This document shows positions 34,957-42,469 of a stretch of 64,000 nucleotides of DNA, in pieces. This DNA is from UBA4738 sp002413305. Lineage in GTDB: Bacteria > Actinomycetota > UBA4738. Numbering within the stretch: the stretch's first letter is position 1; each line of letters begins with the position of its first letter. The position numbers and the translations under genes are program-made. Below the pieces are notes generated by a model. The model was not told the origin of the DNA, searched no databases, and saw only the letters and a program-made list of their open reading frames with translations. Location: positions 62,001 through 126,000 of the forward strand of contig DAIUAM010000001.1 of NCBI GenBank assembly GCA_036847185.1, in the 5' to 3' direction.

Positions 34957-35361
34957 TCAACGGGCCGTTTCGCCGGCCTCCCGCTCGATGGGCCCGGCCT
35001 GGGACGCGTTCACCCGGTGCGCGACCTGATCGGCGAACGTCCGGTACGCCCCAGCCGGATCCCACCCCATGGTTCCCTCCTCCTCAGCCACGAACCGGAC
35101 CTCGAGGACTTCGTCCCGGGCTCGGGTCTGCGCAGCGGAGCGGAACCACTGGAGGCTCCCGGGCGGCAGGACCAGCGGCCCGGACGTACCGAAGGAACGC
35201 TGGGAGGGATCGTCGACCACGATCGGGGCGGAGTGGAAGATGCGAGCAAGCGCGGCGCGCCCCCGGTCATCGGTCGCCCCTGTCAGGAGCCCGCGTTCGG
35301 TCCACCGGGCCCAGGCGACCGGTTCGTCACCATCTTCCTTGCGATAGAACTCGGCGCGCAC
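34957..35361 (-). CDS. Conserved-looking hypothetical protein
   Basis: A 134-residue soluble protein I do not recognise. It begins RAEFYRKEDGDEPVAWARW and has alternating strand-like segments (GPLVLPPGSLQWFRSAA, EVLEVRFVAEEEGTMGWDP). It has no signal peptide, no membrane segment and no cysteine. Third-position GC is high, as in its neighbours, and AGGGG lies 8 nt before the GTG at 35361, which supports it as real. It sits 64 nt after the DehI-type gene and 43 nt before adnA on the same strand. Confidence 0.55.
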   Translation of the reverse strand: MRAEFYRKEDGDEPVAWARWTERGLLTGATDDRGRAALARIFHSAPIVVDDPSQRSFGTSGPLVLPPGSLQWFRSAAQTRARDEVLEVRFVAEEEGTMGWDPAGAYRTFADQVAHRVNASQAGPIEREAGETAR

Positions 35362-35425
35362 GTCCTCTTCCCCTTGCCTCCTCTCGCGACCGTCATCCCC
35401 TCGCTCAGGGACTCGGCCCTCGCCC

Positions 35426-36319
35426 TCACGATTCGACGCCGACGTCCGGTGCACCGAGCAGGACCCACACGGCCGCGGCGGCCAGCGTCTGGGCGGCCAT
35501 CGAGGCATCCCAGACGGCCAGGACGTCCTGCAGCAGGACCCGGTCGTCGTCGCTGAACCCGCGCGCCTTCAGCGCCGTCCACTGGAGTTCCACGGGATGC
35601 GGGAGCGTGGCGATCCCGGCCAGCACGACCCGCCGGAGCCGCACGGTGGTCTCGTTCCAGGGCCGGGTACCGGGCAACCTGCCCAGCGATCCCCACAGCG
35701 TGTCGAGCGCGGCGGGCCACCGGGCGAACAGCCGGAGCGGCGTGGGCGGAGCCGGGGTGCCGAACGCTTCAGCCGACTGCTCGAGGACGCCGCGGGCATC
35801 GTCCGGTGAGGGGTGGAAGGACATCCACCGCTGCCACTCGGGAACCCCTCGGCGGATGGGGGGTTCCTCGCGGCCCGTGCCGGCGATGCGGTCACGGCGG
35901 GCCGCCCGGTACATAGCGTGCACCACCACCTGCACCTTCGGCGCGGCGAGATAGCCGGCCTTTGCCGACTCCTCGATGCGCCGCACTTCTTCCTCGGCGA
36001 GTTCGTCCTGAAGGCCTTTGAGCACCGGAGGGGTGTCGAACCAGGTCCGAACGCTCTCGACGGCCTCGGTCCGGAGCACGCGGGCGAGCGATAGGAAGCT
36101 CTTGCCCACGTTCGGGCGGACGGCGGACCACGCGGCGGTGAAGAACGCCGGGTTCTGGGCGGCGGCCTCGATGGCCGGGTCGAGCCAGCCCACCCGAAGC
36201 GTCTGCCGGATGTCCTCCCGCACGGCTCCGAGCACGGTCGCCTGCTCGTGGAGGACCTGAGGGGACGGACCGCTCACCGGCGACGTGGCGGTCCGAGGCG
36301 AGGGCCCGGGGACGTTCAT
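35426..36319 (-). CDS. DehI family (2-haloacid dehalogenase-like) helical protein
   Basis: A 297-residue, all-helical, soluble protein with two similar halves: DIRQTLRVGWLDPAIEAAAQNPAF followed by SAVRPNVGKSFLSLARVLR, and later TPAPPTPLRLFARWPAALDTLWGSLG. This repeat of a long helix with L/P-x-x-x-R-x-x-A-x-x-P-x-x-x-x-x-x-W is typical of the DehI family, whose founder hydrolyses D- and L-2-haloacids; many members have unknown substrates. The ATG at 36319 gives the family length; an upstream in-frame ATG at 36388 sits 2 nt from a -10-like TAGGCT and is less likely. Confidence 0.6.
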   Translation of the reverse strand: MNVPGPSPRTATSPVSGPSPQVLHEQATVLGAVREDIRQTLRVGWLDPAIEAAAQNPAFFTAAWSAVRPNVGKSFLSLARVLRTEAVESVRTWFDTPPVLKGLQDELAEEEVRRIEESAKAGYLAAPKVQVVVHAMYRAARRDRIAGTGREEPPIRRGVPEWQRWMSFHPSPDDARGVLEQSAEAFGTPAPPTPLRLFARWPAALDTLWGSLGRLPGTRPWNETTVRLRRVVLAGIATLPHPVELQWTALKARGFSDDDRVLLQDVLAVWDASMAAQTLAAAAVWVLLGAPDVGVES

Positions 36320-36481
36320 CCGGTGGCCTGCGTCATGTCGATGGTCCTCGGCACGGCTCGAACCCGCACGTCGTGGGGCATCCGACATCGAGCCTAGCAG
36401 CCGCGTCGAGGGCCGAAGGCCTGGCCTGCGGAGTCGTGTCGTAGGCGACGGATAGACTCCAGACCGGAGAGGGGGTGCTTC

Positions 36482-37402
36482 GTGGAACCCGTCGATCGAG
36501 CCTCTCTCCCCCTCGAACGGAGACCGGTGCTGGCCCCGGGATCCAGACCGGCGGGCTCCGGCGTACCGCGAGCCTCGACCTCCCTGTGGGGCGCGCTCCG
36601 GGCTCTGCCGGGGTCAAACGCCCGGGTCGCCGCGACCGGCGAGGTCGTGGTGGCCCTTGGCCGGGCGAGCCCGTCCCTGTACGTGGTCGAGCGTGGTGCG
36701 GTGGCGGTCGGGTGGACAGGTCCCTCTGGGCGCCGGGCACTGATAGGGGTCCTCGGCCCTGGCGAGGTGTTCGGCCACGAGGGATTCCTGCTCGAACCGC
36801 TCACAGGACGGCTGCTGCCGGAGGTCCGGGCGCTCGTGCGGACCGAGCTGGTCCGTGTCCCGGCGGCCGAGGCTTGGTTGGCGGCCGGCCGGGAACCGGA
36901 GGTGGCCCGGATGCTGATCGGCGCGCTGACCCGTCGGTCATCGCGGCTCGAACGCCAGCTGGCCCGGACGCTGACCCTCCCGCTCGCGGAGCGGCTGCTC
37001 GACACGCTGGCAGAGCTGGCCACGATCGCGGGCAGGGAGTCGGCCGGGTGGCGGACGATCGACGTCCCGCTGACCCAGGAAGCGCTCGCCTCGCTGGTCG
37101 GGGTCACGCGGGAGAGTGTGAACCGCGCGTTCCGTGCGCTGGCGAGGAAGGGTCTTCTCCGCAGGAGAGGCCGGCTCTACTCGGTCGCGGACGGCGTCAC
37201 CCGCCCGGACGTATCGGCCTCCCTGCGAGGGGAGGGGGTCGATGCCGCGGCCCCACCGGCTTTCGGCCTCCGGGACCGGGCGCGCTTCGATGCGGAGGCC
37301 AGCGCGAACCTCCCTTCCGACGGATCCCCTTCGGGAAGCACGCGGCCCTCCTCCTCGAGCTTAACGAGGTGGGCCAGCACCGACCGAGCGGCGATGGGAT
37401 GA
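36482..37402 (+). CDS. Crp/Fnr family regulator with unusual C-terminal tail
   Basis: A 306-residue regulator: beta-barrel sensor (about 50-150, SPSLYVVERGAVAVGW, LGPGEVFGHEGFL) and winged HTH (LTQEALASLVGVTRESVNRAFRAL). The cAMP-binding R-x-A of true Crp is not seen. Normal Crp proteins end soon after the wing (here about residue 238). This frame runs about 68 residues further, antisense to the end of the MBL gene, with a low-complexity Ser/Pro composition, so the tail may have no function. GTG start with GGAGAGGGGG upstream, and TAGACT (36453-36458) as likely -10. It matches Rv3676 by position next to the convergent hydrolase. Confidence 0.8.
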   Translation: MEPVDRASLPLERRPVLAPGSRPAGSGVPRASTSLWGALRALPGSNARVAATGEVVVALGRASPSLYVVERGAVAVGWTGPSGRRALIGVLGPGEVFGHEGFLLEPLTGRLLPEVRALVRTELVRVPAAEAWLAAGREPEVARMLIGALTRRSSRLERQLARTLTLPLAERLLDTLAELATIAGRESAGWRTIDVPLTQEALASLVGVTRESVNRAFRALARKGLLRRRGRLYSVADGVTRPDVSASLRGEGVDAAAPPAFGLRDRARFDAEASANLPSDGSPSGSTRPSSSSLTRWASTDRAAMG

Positions 37403-38067
37403 AGCTCTTTCGGGTAGTCGCCGTAGATCGCGGGAACCAGCTCGGCCGGCGTGCGGGGGCCGTTGCCCAGACCCTCCAGCACCTGTCGTTCGCGCAGCTC
37501 GCGGTGGTCGAGGTACTCCTCGAGCTTGGCCGTTCCCTCCCAAACGGCCGGCCCGTGTCCGGGAAGCAGGACGCGGGGTCGGAGCTCCCGCATGGCTCGA
37601 AGGGAGCGGAGGTAGTCGGCCAGGCGGCCCTCCGGAGGATCGATCACGCTCGTTCCCCGCCCCAGCACGGCGTCTCCTGTGAACAGCAGACCGAGCTCGG
37701 GCTGGTGGAAGACCGTGTGGTCGGCCGTGTGTCCCGGGGTGTGGACGGCGTGGAGCCGCGCCTCGCCCGCTCCGAACACCTGGCCGTCGGTAAGTGGCCG
37801 TTCGTCACCTCGCGGAGCGAAGGCGAAGATGGGCGCCCCGCTGGCGGCGGCGAGGGCGCCGGCCGCGGGGGCGTGGTCCGGATGATGGTGTGTGAGGAGG
37901 ATGAGGAGCGCCTCGCCCGCTTCCCGCAGGACCTCGCGGACGTGCCCTTCGTCGGGCGGCCCCGGATCGATCACGATGGAGGGGGCATCGCCGACGATCC
38001 AGGTGTTCGTCCCCTGGAGCGTGTACGGTCCGGCGTTGGGGGCCAGCACGCGACGGATCCTGGGCAT
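37177..38067 (-). CDS. MBL fold hydrolase, LACTB2-like (Rv3677c-type)
   Basis: A 296-residue metallo-beta-lactamase fold protein with LTHHHPDHA, the downstream ligands HTPGHTADHT and FTGDAVLGRGTS, LLPGHGP, and a C-terminal winged-helix region (about 200-260, KELHPIAARSVLAHLVKLEEEGRV) as in human LACTB2 endoribonuclease. The substrate is not known. The last 30 residues are basic and low complexity. Its 3' end overlaps the convergent crp-like gene by 226 nt. A ribosome site GAGGG precedes the ATG. Confidence 0.85.
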   Translation of the reverse strand: MPRIRRVLAPNAGPYTLQGTNTWIVGDAPSIVIDPGPPDEGHVREVLREAGEALLILLTHHHPDHAPAAGALAAASGAPIFAFAPRGDERPLTDGQVFGAGEARLHAVHTPGHTADHTVFHQPELGLLFTGDAVLGRGTSVIDPPEGRLADYLRSLRAMRELRPRVLLPGHGPAVWEGTAKLEEYLDHRELRERQVLEGLGNGPRTPAELVPAIYGDYPKELHPIAARSVLAHLVKLEEEGRVLPEGDPSEGRFALASASKRARSRRPKAGGAAASTPSPRREADTSGRVTPSATE

Positions 38068-38189
38068 CGGTCAGCCCTCGGCGACCCGCGGTGGCGAAGG
38101 TACGGCCTCCGGCGGCCTGGGGGGATCCGTGGAGAAACTCGGTGATAGCGGCCAGCTGTGCATCCGGGAATGATGGCAGAGTAGGCTGG

Positions 38190-39284
38190 ATGGACGGCGA
38201 CGGGGTCTCGCTCGCCGAACGGCTGCGTTCGACCATCGCTTCGGGCGGACCGATCCCTTTCGCCCGGTTCATGGAGGCGGCGCTCTACGATCCCGACGAG
38301 GGCTTCTACGAGCAGCGCCGGATCGGTGAACGGGCCGACTTCGTGACGAGCCCGCACGTTTCGCCGGCTTTCGGCGAACTCCTCGCGCGGCAGATCGAGG
38401 AGTACCGCGAGCTCCTCGGCGATCCGGCGTCCTTCACCGTGGTCGAAGCCGGTGCCGGCGACGGGACGCTCGCCCGGCAGCTCATGGAGCGCCTCCCTGA
38501 ACGAGCCGGACGGCGCGTCAGGTACATCGCGATCGAACGAAGCTCCCACTACCGGGAGCAGCTGCGAGCGATCCCCGGCCTCGAGGTGGCCGGTTCGCTC
38601 CGGTCGTTCGGCAGGATCGAGAGCGGCTGCCTGATCGCCAACGAGGTCCTGGACAACCTCCCCTTCGCCCGGCTGCGCCACGTCGCCAGGGGATGGGCGG
38701 AGCTCTTCGTCGGGATGGACGGCGCCGGGCGGTTCGTACTGGTCGAAGGATCACCGTCGTCCCCTTCGCTGCTGGCCCACCTGCGGCACGCCCCGCCTGG
38801 GACGGAGGTTGCCGTGTCGCTCGCTGCGTTCGACTTCCTCGACGCACTGGCCTCCCTGTTCAGGCGCGGCTACGCGCTCCTGATCGACTATGGCTACCGG
38901 GGGGCGAGCGAGCGGGCCACACCCGTCCACGGGTATCGCACCCACACCATCGACCTCGAGGTGCTGGACGCGCCGGGCGCCAGGGACATCACCGCGGGGA
39001 TCGACGTCGATGCCCTCGCCGCGCACGCCCGGGCAAGGGGCCTGGCCGTGTTCGGCCCGGTCACCCAGCGAGACGGCCTCCTGGCCCTCGGATTCGCCGA
39101 GCTCGACGAAGCCGGGCGCCGTCGGCAGGTCGAAGCGATCGACGCCCGGCGCGGTATCGAGAGCGTCCGGATCTTCTCGAACCGGAACCGGGCGCGGCAG
39201 CTGATCGCGAACGAAGGGCTTGGCGGGTTCTGGTTCCTGGGCCTGGGGATCGGGACCGACGCTCGCCCCCGAGCGTTTCGCTAG
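38190..39284 (+). CDS. MidA/NDUFAF7-family SAM-dependent methyltransferase
   Basis: A 364-residue COG1565 protein: N-terminal RFMEAALYDPDEGFYEQ and GDFVTSPHVSP-type segment (here ADFVTSPHVSPAFGELLARQIEE), SAM loop EAGAGDGTLA (86-95), NEVLDNLPFARL, and LLIDYGYRG. The mitochondrial homologue NDUFAF7 dimethylates an arginine of the NDUFS2 (NuoD) subunit of complex I during assembly. The next gene, convergent and 31 nt away, is nuoD. Start ATG at 38190; upstream TAGGCT (38182-38187) is only 2 nt away, so the promoter is uncertain. Confidence 0.88.
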   Translation: MDGDGVSLAERLRSTIASGGPIPFARFMEAALYDPDEGFYEQRRIGERADFVTSPHVSPAFGELLARQIEEYRELLGDPASFTVVEAGAGDGTLARQLMERLPERAGRRVRYIAIERSSHYREQLRAIPGLEVAGSLRSFGRIESGCLIANEVLDNLPFARLRHVARGWAELFVGMDGAGRFVLVEGSPSSPSLLAHLRHAPPGTEVAVSLAAFDFLDALASLFRRGYALLIDYGYRGASERATPVHGYRTHTIDLEVLDAPGARDITAGIDVDALAAHARARGLAVFGPVTQRDGLLALGFAELDEAGRRRQVEAIDARRGIESVRIFSNRNRARQLIANEGLGGFWFLGLGIGTDARPRAFR

Positions 39285-39315
39285 CACCCGCCGGACCGGG
39301 GCTGCCGCTCGATCC

Positions 39316-40518
39316 CTACCGGTCGACGTCCCCCACGACGAAGAACACGCTCCCCAGCACGGCGATGAGGTCCGGCACCAGCGCGCCAGGCAGCAGCGCC
39401 GGGATCATCGACACGTTCGAGAACGAAGCGGTTCGCATCTTCATCCGGTAGGGGAACTCCCCGCCGTCACCCACCAGGTAGTACCCCATGAGCCCCAGCG
39501 GGTTCTCGGTCCGCACGTAGATCTCGCCCTCCGAGGGCTTGATCTTCTTGGGGAGCTTCGGGTTGATGTACTGGCCGGGGGGGAGCTTGTCCAGGCACTG
39601 TTCGATGATCTTGCAGGACTCCCACATCCGCCGGACCAGCACCCACAGCCGGTCGTAGCAGTCGCCGTTCTGGCCGACGGGGACGTCGAACTCGACCTCG
39701 CCGTATTTCTCGTACGGCGCGTCCTTCCGGGCGTCCATCGCCACGCCACTCGCCTGCAGGACCGGACCGGAACACCCGTAGGAGGTGGCCACCTCGGGCG
39801 CCAGCACGCCGATCCCCTTCGTCCGGGCGGCGATGATCTCGTTGCCCATCACCAGGTTGTCGAAGTCGACCAGCTTCTTGCGGACCCACGTCAACGTCTC
39901 GCCGGCCCGCTTCAGGAACCCCCGGGGAAGATCGTCCTTCAGCCCGCCGACCCGCGCGTACGAGTGGTGCATGCGGGCGCCGGTCGCGGTCTCCATGAGG
40001 TCCTGGATCATCTCCCGCTCGCGGAACGCGTAGAACACCGGCGTCATCGCACCCAGCTCGAGCGGATAGGAGCCGCAGAACATCAGATGGTTCAGCAGGC
40101 GGTTCCATTCGGCCATCATCGTGCGGATCCACTGGGCCCGCTCCGGGACCTCCACGCCGATCAGGCGCTCGCAGGCGATGACCCACCCCAGCTCGTTGTT
40201 GAAGGCCGAAAGCCAATCGTGCCGGTTCATCAGCACCAGGACCTGGCGGGTGTCCCGGTACTCGACGAGCTTCTCGGCCGCCCGGTGCATGTAGCCGATG
40301 ACCGGTTCTGCCCGGATGATCTTCTCTCCGTCCAGCTCCAGGACCACCCGGAGCACCCCGTGCGTCGATGGGTGCTGCGGCCCGATATTGAGGATCATCT
40401 CCTCGGCGTGGAGCGGACCTTCAGTGATGATGTCGATGCCGCCACCGCGGAGCATCCATGCGTCGCTGGCGGCCGTGAACGCGGCCTGCTGGCGAACCAG
40501 GTCCTCCCGGGTGTCCAT
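39316..40518 (-). CDS. nuoD: NADH-quinone oxidoreductase subunit D (stand-alone gene)
   Basis: A 400-residue NuoD with GPQHPSTHGVLR, VIGYMHRAAEKLVEYR, NRHDWLSAFNNELGW, MMAEWNRLLNHLMFCGSYPLELGAM, and the C-terminal GLMGYYLVGDGG and PALLPGALVPDLIAVLGS-VFFVVGDVDR. It forms the quinone-binding, membrane-facing core of complex I with NuoB. Normally it lies inside the nuoA-N operon; here no other nuo gene is present on either side. The ATG at 40518 lies 9 nt behind a -10 box and precedes the conserved region; the upstream extension to 40593 crosses that box. Confidence 0.93.
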   Translation of the reverse strand: MDTREDLVRQQAAFTAASDAWMLRGGGIDIITEGPLHAEEMILNIGPQHPSTHGVLRVVLELDGEKIIRAEPVIGYMHRAAEKLVEYRDTRQVLVLMNRHDWLSAFNNELGWVIACERLIGVEVPERAQWIRTMMAEWNRLLNHLMFCGSYPLELGAMTPVFYAFREREMIQDLMETATGARMHHSYARVGGLKDDLPRGFLKRAGETLTWVRKKLVDFDNLVMGNEIIAARTKGIGVLAPEVATSYGCSGPVLQASGVAMDARKDAPYEKYGEVEFDVPVGQNGDCYDRLWVLVRRMWESCKIIEQCLDKLPPGQYINPKLPKKIKPSEGEIYVRTENPLGLMGYYLVGDGGEFPYRMKMRTASFSNVSMIPALLPGALVPDLIAVLGSVFFVVGDVDR

Positions 40519-40527
40519 CGAAGCCGA

Positions 40528-40533
40528 AGCGTA
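40528..40533 (-). promoter_or_regulatory. -10 box TACGCT of nuoD (leaderless)
   Basis: Minus-strand TACGCT ends 9 nt before the nuoD ATG. It lies back-to-back with the promoter of the acyl-CoA dehydrogenase remnant. Confidence 0.5.
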
Positions 40534-40577
40534 CCAGAGCACCGCTGTCCGGCTCGTCGCCCGCGAGCGGGACGCGC

Positions 40578-40583
40578 TACCGT
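40578..40583 (+). promoter_or_regulatory. -10 box TACCGT of the acyl-CoA dehydrogenase remnant
   Basis: TACCGT ends 8 nt before the ATG at 40592, the same spacing as at intact leaderless genes, so the dead gene keeps its promoter. Confidence 0.4.
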
Positions 40584-40591
40584 CACCCGCC

Positions 40592-40729
40592 ATGGACTTC
40601 TCGATCCCCCCCGGAGGATCAGGAACTCGTGACCGGCCTCCGCTCGTTCATCGATCGCCAGGTCCGTCCGGTCGAAGATTCCAGCCCGAGATCCAGCGGC
40701 TCGTCATCGCCCGCTCGCTCGGCCTGTAG
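40592..40729 (+). pseudogene. Acyl-CoA dehydrogenase remnant (both ends joined, centre deleted, frameshifted)
   Basis: The ATG opens MDFSIPP. Skipping one C of the run of seven C at 40606-40612 continues EDQELVTGLRSFIDRQVRPVE, the typical N-terminus of an acyl-CoA dehydrogenase. About 20 nt later another frame reads FQPEIQRLVIARSLGL and stops at 40727-40729, like the usual C-terminus of the same family (E-I-Q-R-x-x-I-A-x-x-x-L-G-L). Roughly 1.1 kb of normal coding sequence is missing between them. It could be a true internal deletion or an assembly collapse; the promoter and start are still in place. Confidence 0.65.
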
Positions 40730-40768
40730 CCCGGTCGGGTGACCGGTCGGGCCGCTCCGACCGGCTGC

Positions 40769-40774
40769 TACATT
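40769..40774 (+). promoter_or_regulatory. -10 box TACATT of the ABM-like gene and selAB (leaderless)
   Basis: TACATT ends 8 nt before the ATG at 40783. As the downstream junctions overlap or are 11 nt, it may drive the ABM-like gene, selA and selB together. Confidence 0.5.
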
Positions 40775-40782
40775 CGCAGCCG

Positions 40783-41088
40783 ATGAGCATCCTCTCGTAC
40801 CTCAAGTTCGACATGACGGAGGACTTCGACCGCGAACGGTTCGAACGGGACCTCCACGACATGTTTGAGCTGGCGCAGCACCAACCGGGTTTCCAGTGGG
40901 CCGAGATGGGTCCGTCGATGACCACGCCGAACGTCTACCTCATCGTGTCGGAGTGGGACGAGGTCGATCAGGTCCGGGCCTGGGAGCACGTCGAGGAGCA
41001 CGAAGGGATCGCCCACGTGTGGGAGCCGCGGTACCGGGAGCCGCTGCTGCATCGCCGGTTCGTCCCCTGGGTGCGACCGCAGCCATGA
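40783..41088 (+). CDS. Small antibiotic-biosynthesis-monooxygenase-like protein
   Basis: A 101-residue protein with the ferredoxin-like alpha-beta fold pattern of the ABM family: SILSYLKFDM, RDLHDMFELAQHQPGFQWAEMG, NVYLIVSEWDEVDQVRAWEHVEEH, then a C-terminal LLHRRFVPW. The aromatic-rich WEHVEEHEGIAHVWEP segment resembles haem-degrading or quinol monooxygenase members, but no catalytic residue can be assigned. Its stop overlaps the selA start (ATGA). A link to selenocysteine synthesis is not known. Confidence 0.65.
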   Translation: MSILSYLKFDMTEDFDRERFERDLHDMFELAQHQPGFQWAEMGPSMTTPNVYLIVSEWDEVDQVRAWEHVEEHEGIAHVWEPRYREPLLHRRFVPWVRPQP

Positions 41089-42458
41089 GCGCGCGCCCGA
41101 AGCCCGGGTCGGAGGACCGGCGTCGGGAGCTTCCGTCCGTCGACGCGCTGCTCCGCTCCGGACCCGGACGCAGGGGCCAGCTGAAGTTCGGCCGGCCGCT
41201 CCTCAAGGACGCCCTCAGCCTGACGCTGAAGGAGATCCGCGGCGACGCGACCAACGGTCGGGCGGTCCCCGACACCGAGATCATCCTGGCCCGGGCCCTC
41301 GGGTCCGCGTCGCGCACCTCCTACGGCGTGAGCGCTGTGATCAACGCCACGGGTGTCCTCCTGCACACGGGTCTCGGCCGGGCCCCGCTCCCCATCCGCG
41401 CCGCCGAAGCCGCCGCCCGCGCCGCCGTCGGCTATTCGGACCTGGAGGTGGACCGGGAGACCGGGGAGCGAGGGCGCCGAACCTCTCGAGCGGAGACCAT
41501 GGTCCGGGCTCTGACCGGGGCAGAGGACGCGCTGGTGGTGAACAACAACGCCGCCGCGCTCCTGCTCGCCCTGGCCGCACTGGCGACGAAGAAGGACGTC
41601 CTGGTCTCCCGCGGCGAGCTGATCGAGATCGGCGGCGAGTTCCGCCTCCCCGACATCATGGCCGCCTCGGGCGCGCGCCTGGTGGAGGTCGGCACGACGA
41701 ACCGGACCCGGGCCGGCGACTACCGCAAGGCGCTCGGCCCGAAGACCGGCTTGATCCTCAAGGTCCATCCCAGCAACTACCGGGTGGTGGGCTTCACGAA
41801 CGTCGTCCCCGTGGCAGAGCTGGCCGCGCTGGCCCAGCAGTCGAAGGTACCGCTGCTGTTCGACGTCGGCAGCGGGCTCCTCGACCGCTACCCGGGGATC
41901 CCGAAGGAGGAACCGGCCGTCCGCGAAGCGCTGGACCAAGGCGCCGACCTGGTCTCGTTCTCCGGCGACAAGCTCCTCGGTGGCCCACAGGCAGGGATCG
42001 TCGCCGGGCGGTCCGGCCTGATCGAACGCCTCCGCCGCCATCCCATGGCACGGGCGGTCCGCGTGGACAAGATGCAGGTCGCCGCGCTGGAATCGGTGCT
42101 CCGTCTGTACGCTACCGGACGTCGCGAGGAGATCCCGCTCTGGCAGTTCCTGGCGAGCCCGCAGGGTCACCTGTTCGAACGAGCCCGGGCACTGGCGTCC
42201 TGCTTCAAGGGGGCGAAGGCGCGTAAAGGCGGGTCGGTCGTCGGCGGCGGCACGTTGCCGGGCTACGTGGTGCCCTCGGCCGAGGTTGCCATCCCCGTCG
42301 CCGATCCGGCGGCCACCGCGGCCCGGCTGCGGAACGGCCGGCCGCCGGTCTTCTGTCGCGCGGACGACGGCCTGCTCGTGTTCGACCTTCGAACCGTGCC
42401 GCCGGAGAGCGACGACCGCCTGGTGCGTGCGGTCCGGTACGCCCTGGGCCAGGCCTGA
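41085..42458 (+). CDS. selA: L-seryl-tRNA(Sec) selenium transferase
   Basis: SelA (457 residues) converts seryl-tRNA(Sec) to selenocysteyl-tRNA(Sec) using PLP and selenophosphate. It has the N-terminal helical domain (LPSVDALLRS), INATGVLLHTGLGRAPL, the EDALVVNNNAAALLLAL segment, VGTTNRTRAGDY, and the PLP lysine K296 in SFSGDKLLGGPQAGI. Length and motif order are normal. The ATG overlaps the stop of the small gene upstream. selB follows after 11 nt. selD and the selC tRNA are not in the window. Confidence 0.96.
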   Translation: MSARPKPGSEDRRRELPSVDALLRSGPGRRGQLKFGRPLLKDALSLTLKEIRGDATNGRAVPDTEIILARALGSASRTSYGVSAVINATGVLLHTGLGRAPLPIRAAEAAARAAVGYSDLEVDRETGERGRRTSRAETMVRALTGAEDALVVNNNAAALLLALAALATKKDVLVSRGELIEIGGEFRLPDIMAASGARLVEVGTTNRTRAGDYRKALGPKTGLILKVHPSNYRVVGFTNVVPVAELAALAQQSKVPLLFDVGSGLLDRYPGIPKEEPAVREALDQGADLVSFSGDKLLGGPQAGIVAGRSGLIERLRRHPMARAVRVDKMQVAALESVLRLYATGRREEIPLWQFLASPQGHLFERARALASCFKGAKARKGGSVVGGGTLPGYVVPSAEVAIPVADPAATAARLRNGRPPVFCRADDGLLVFDLRTVPPESDDRLVRAVRYALGQA

Positions 42459-42469
42459 CCCGCCCGGAG

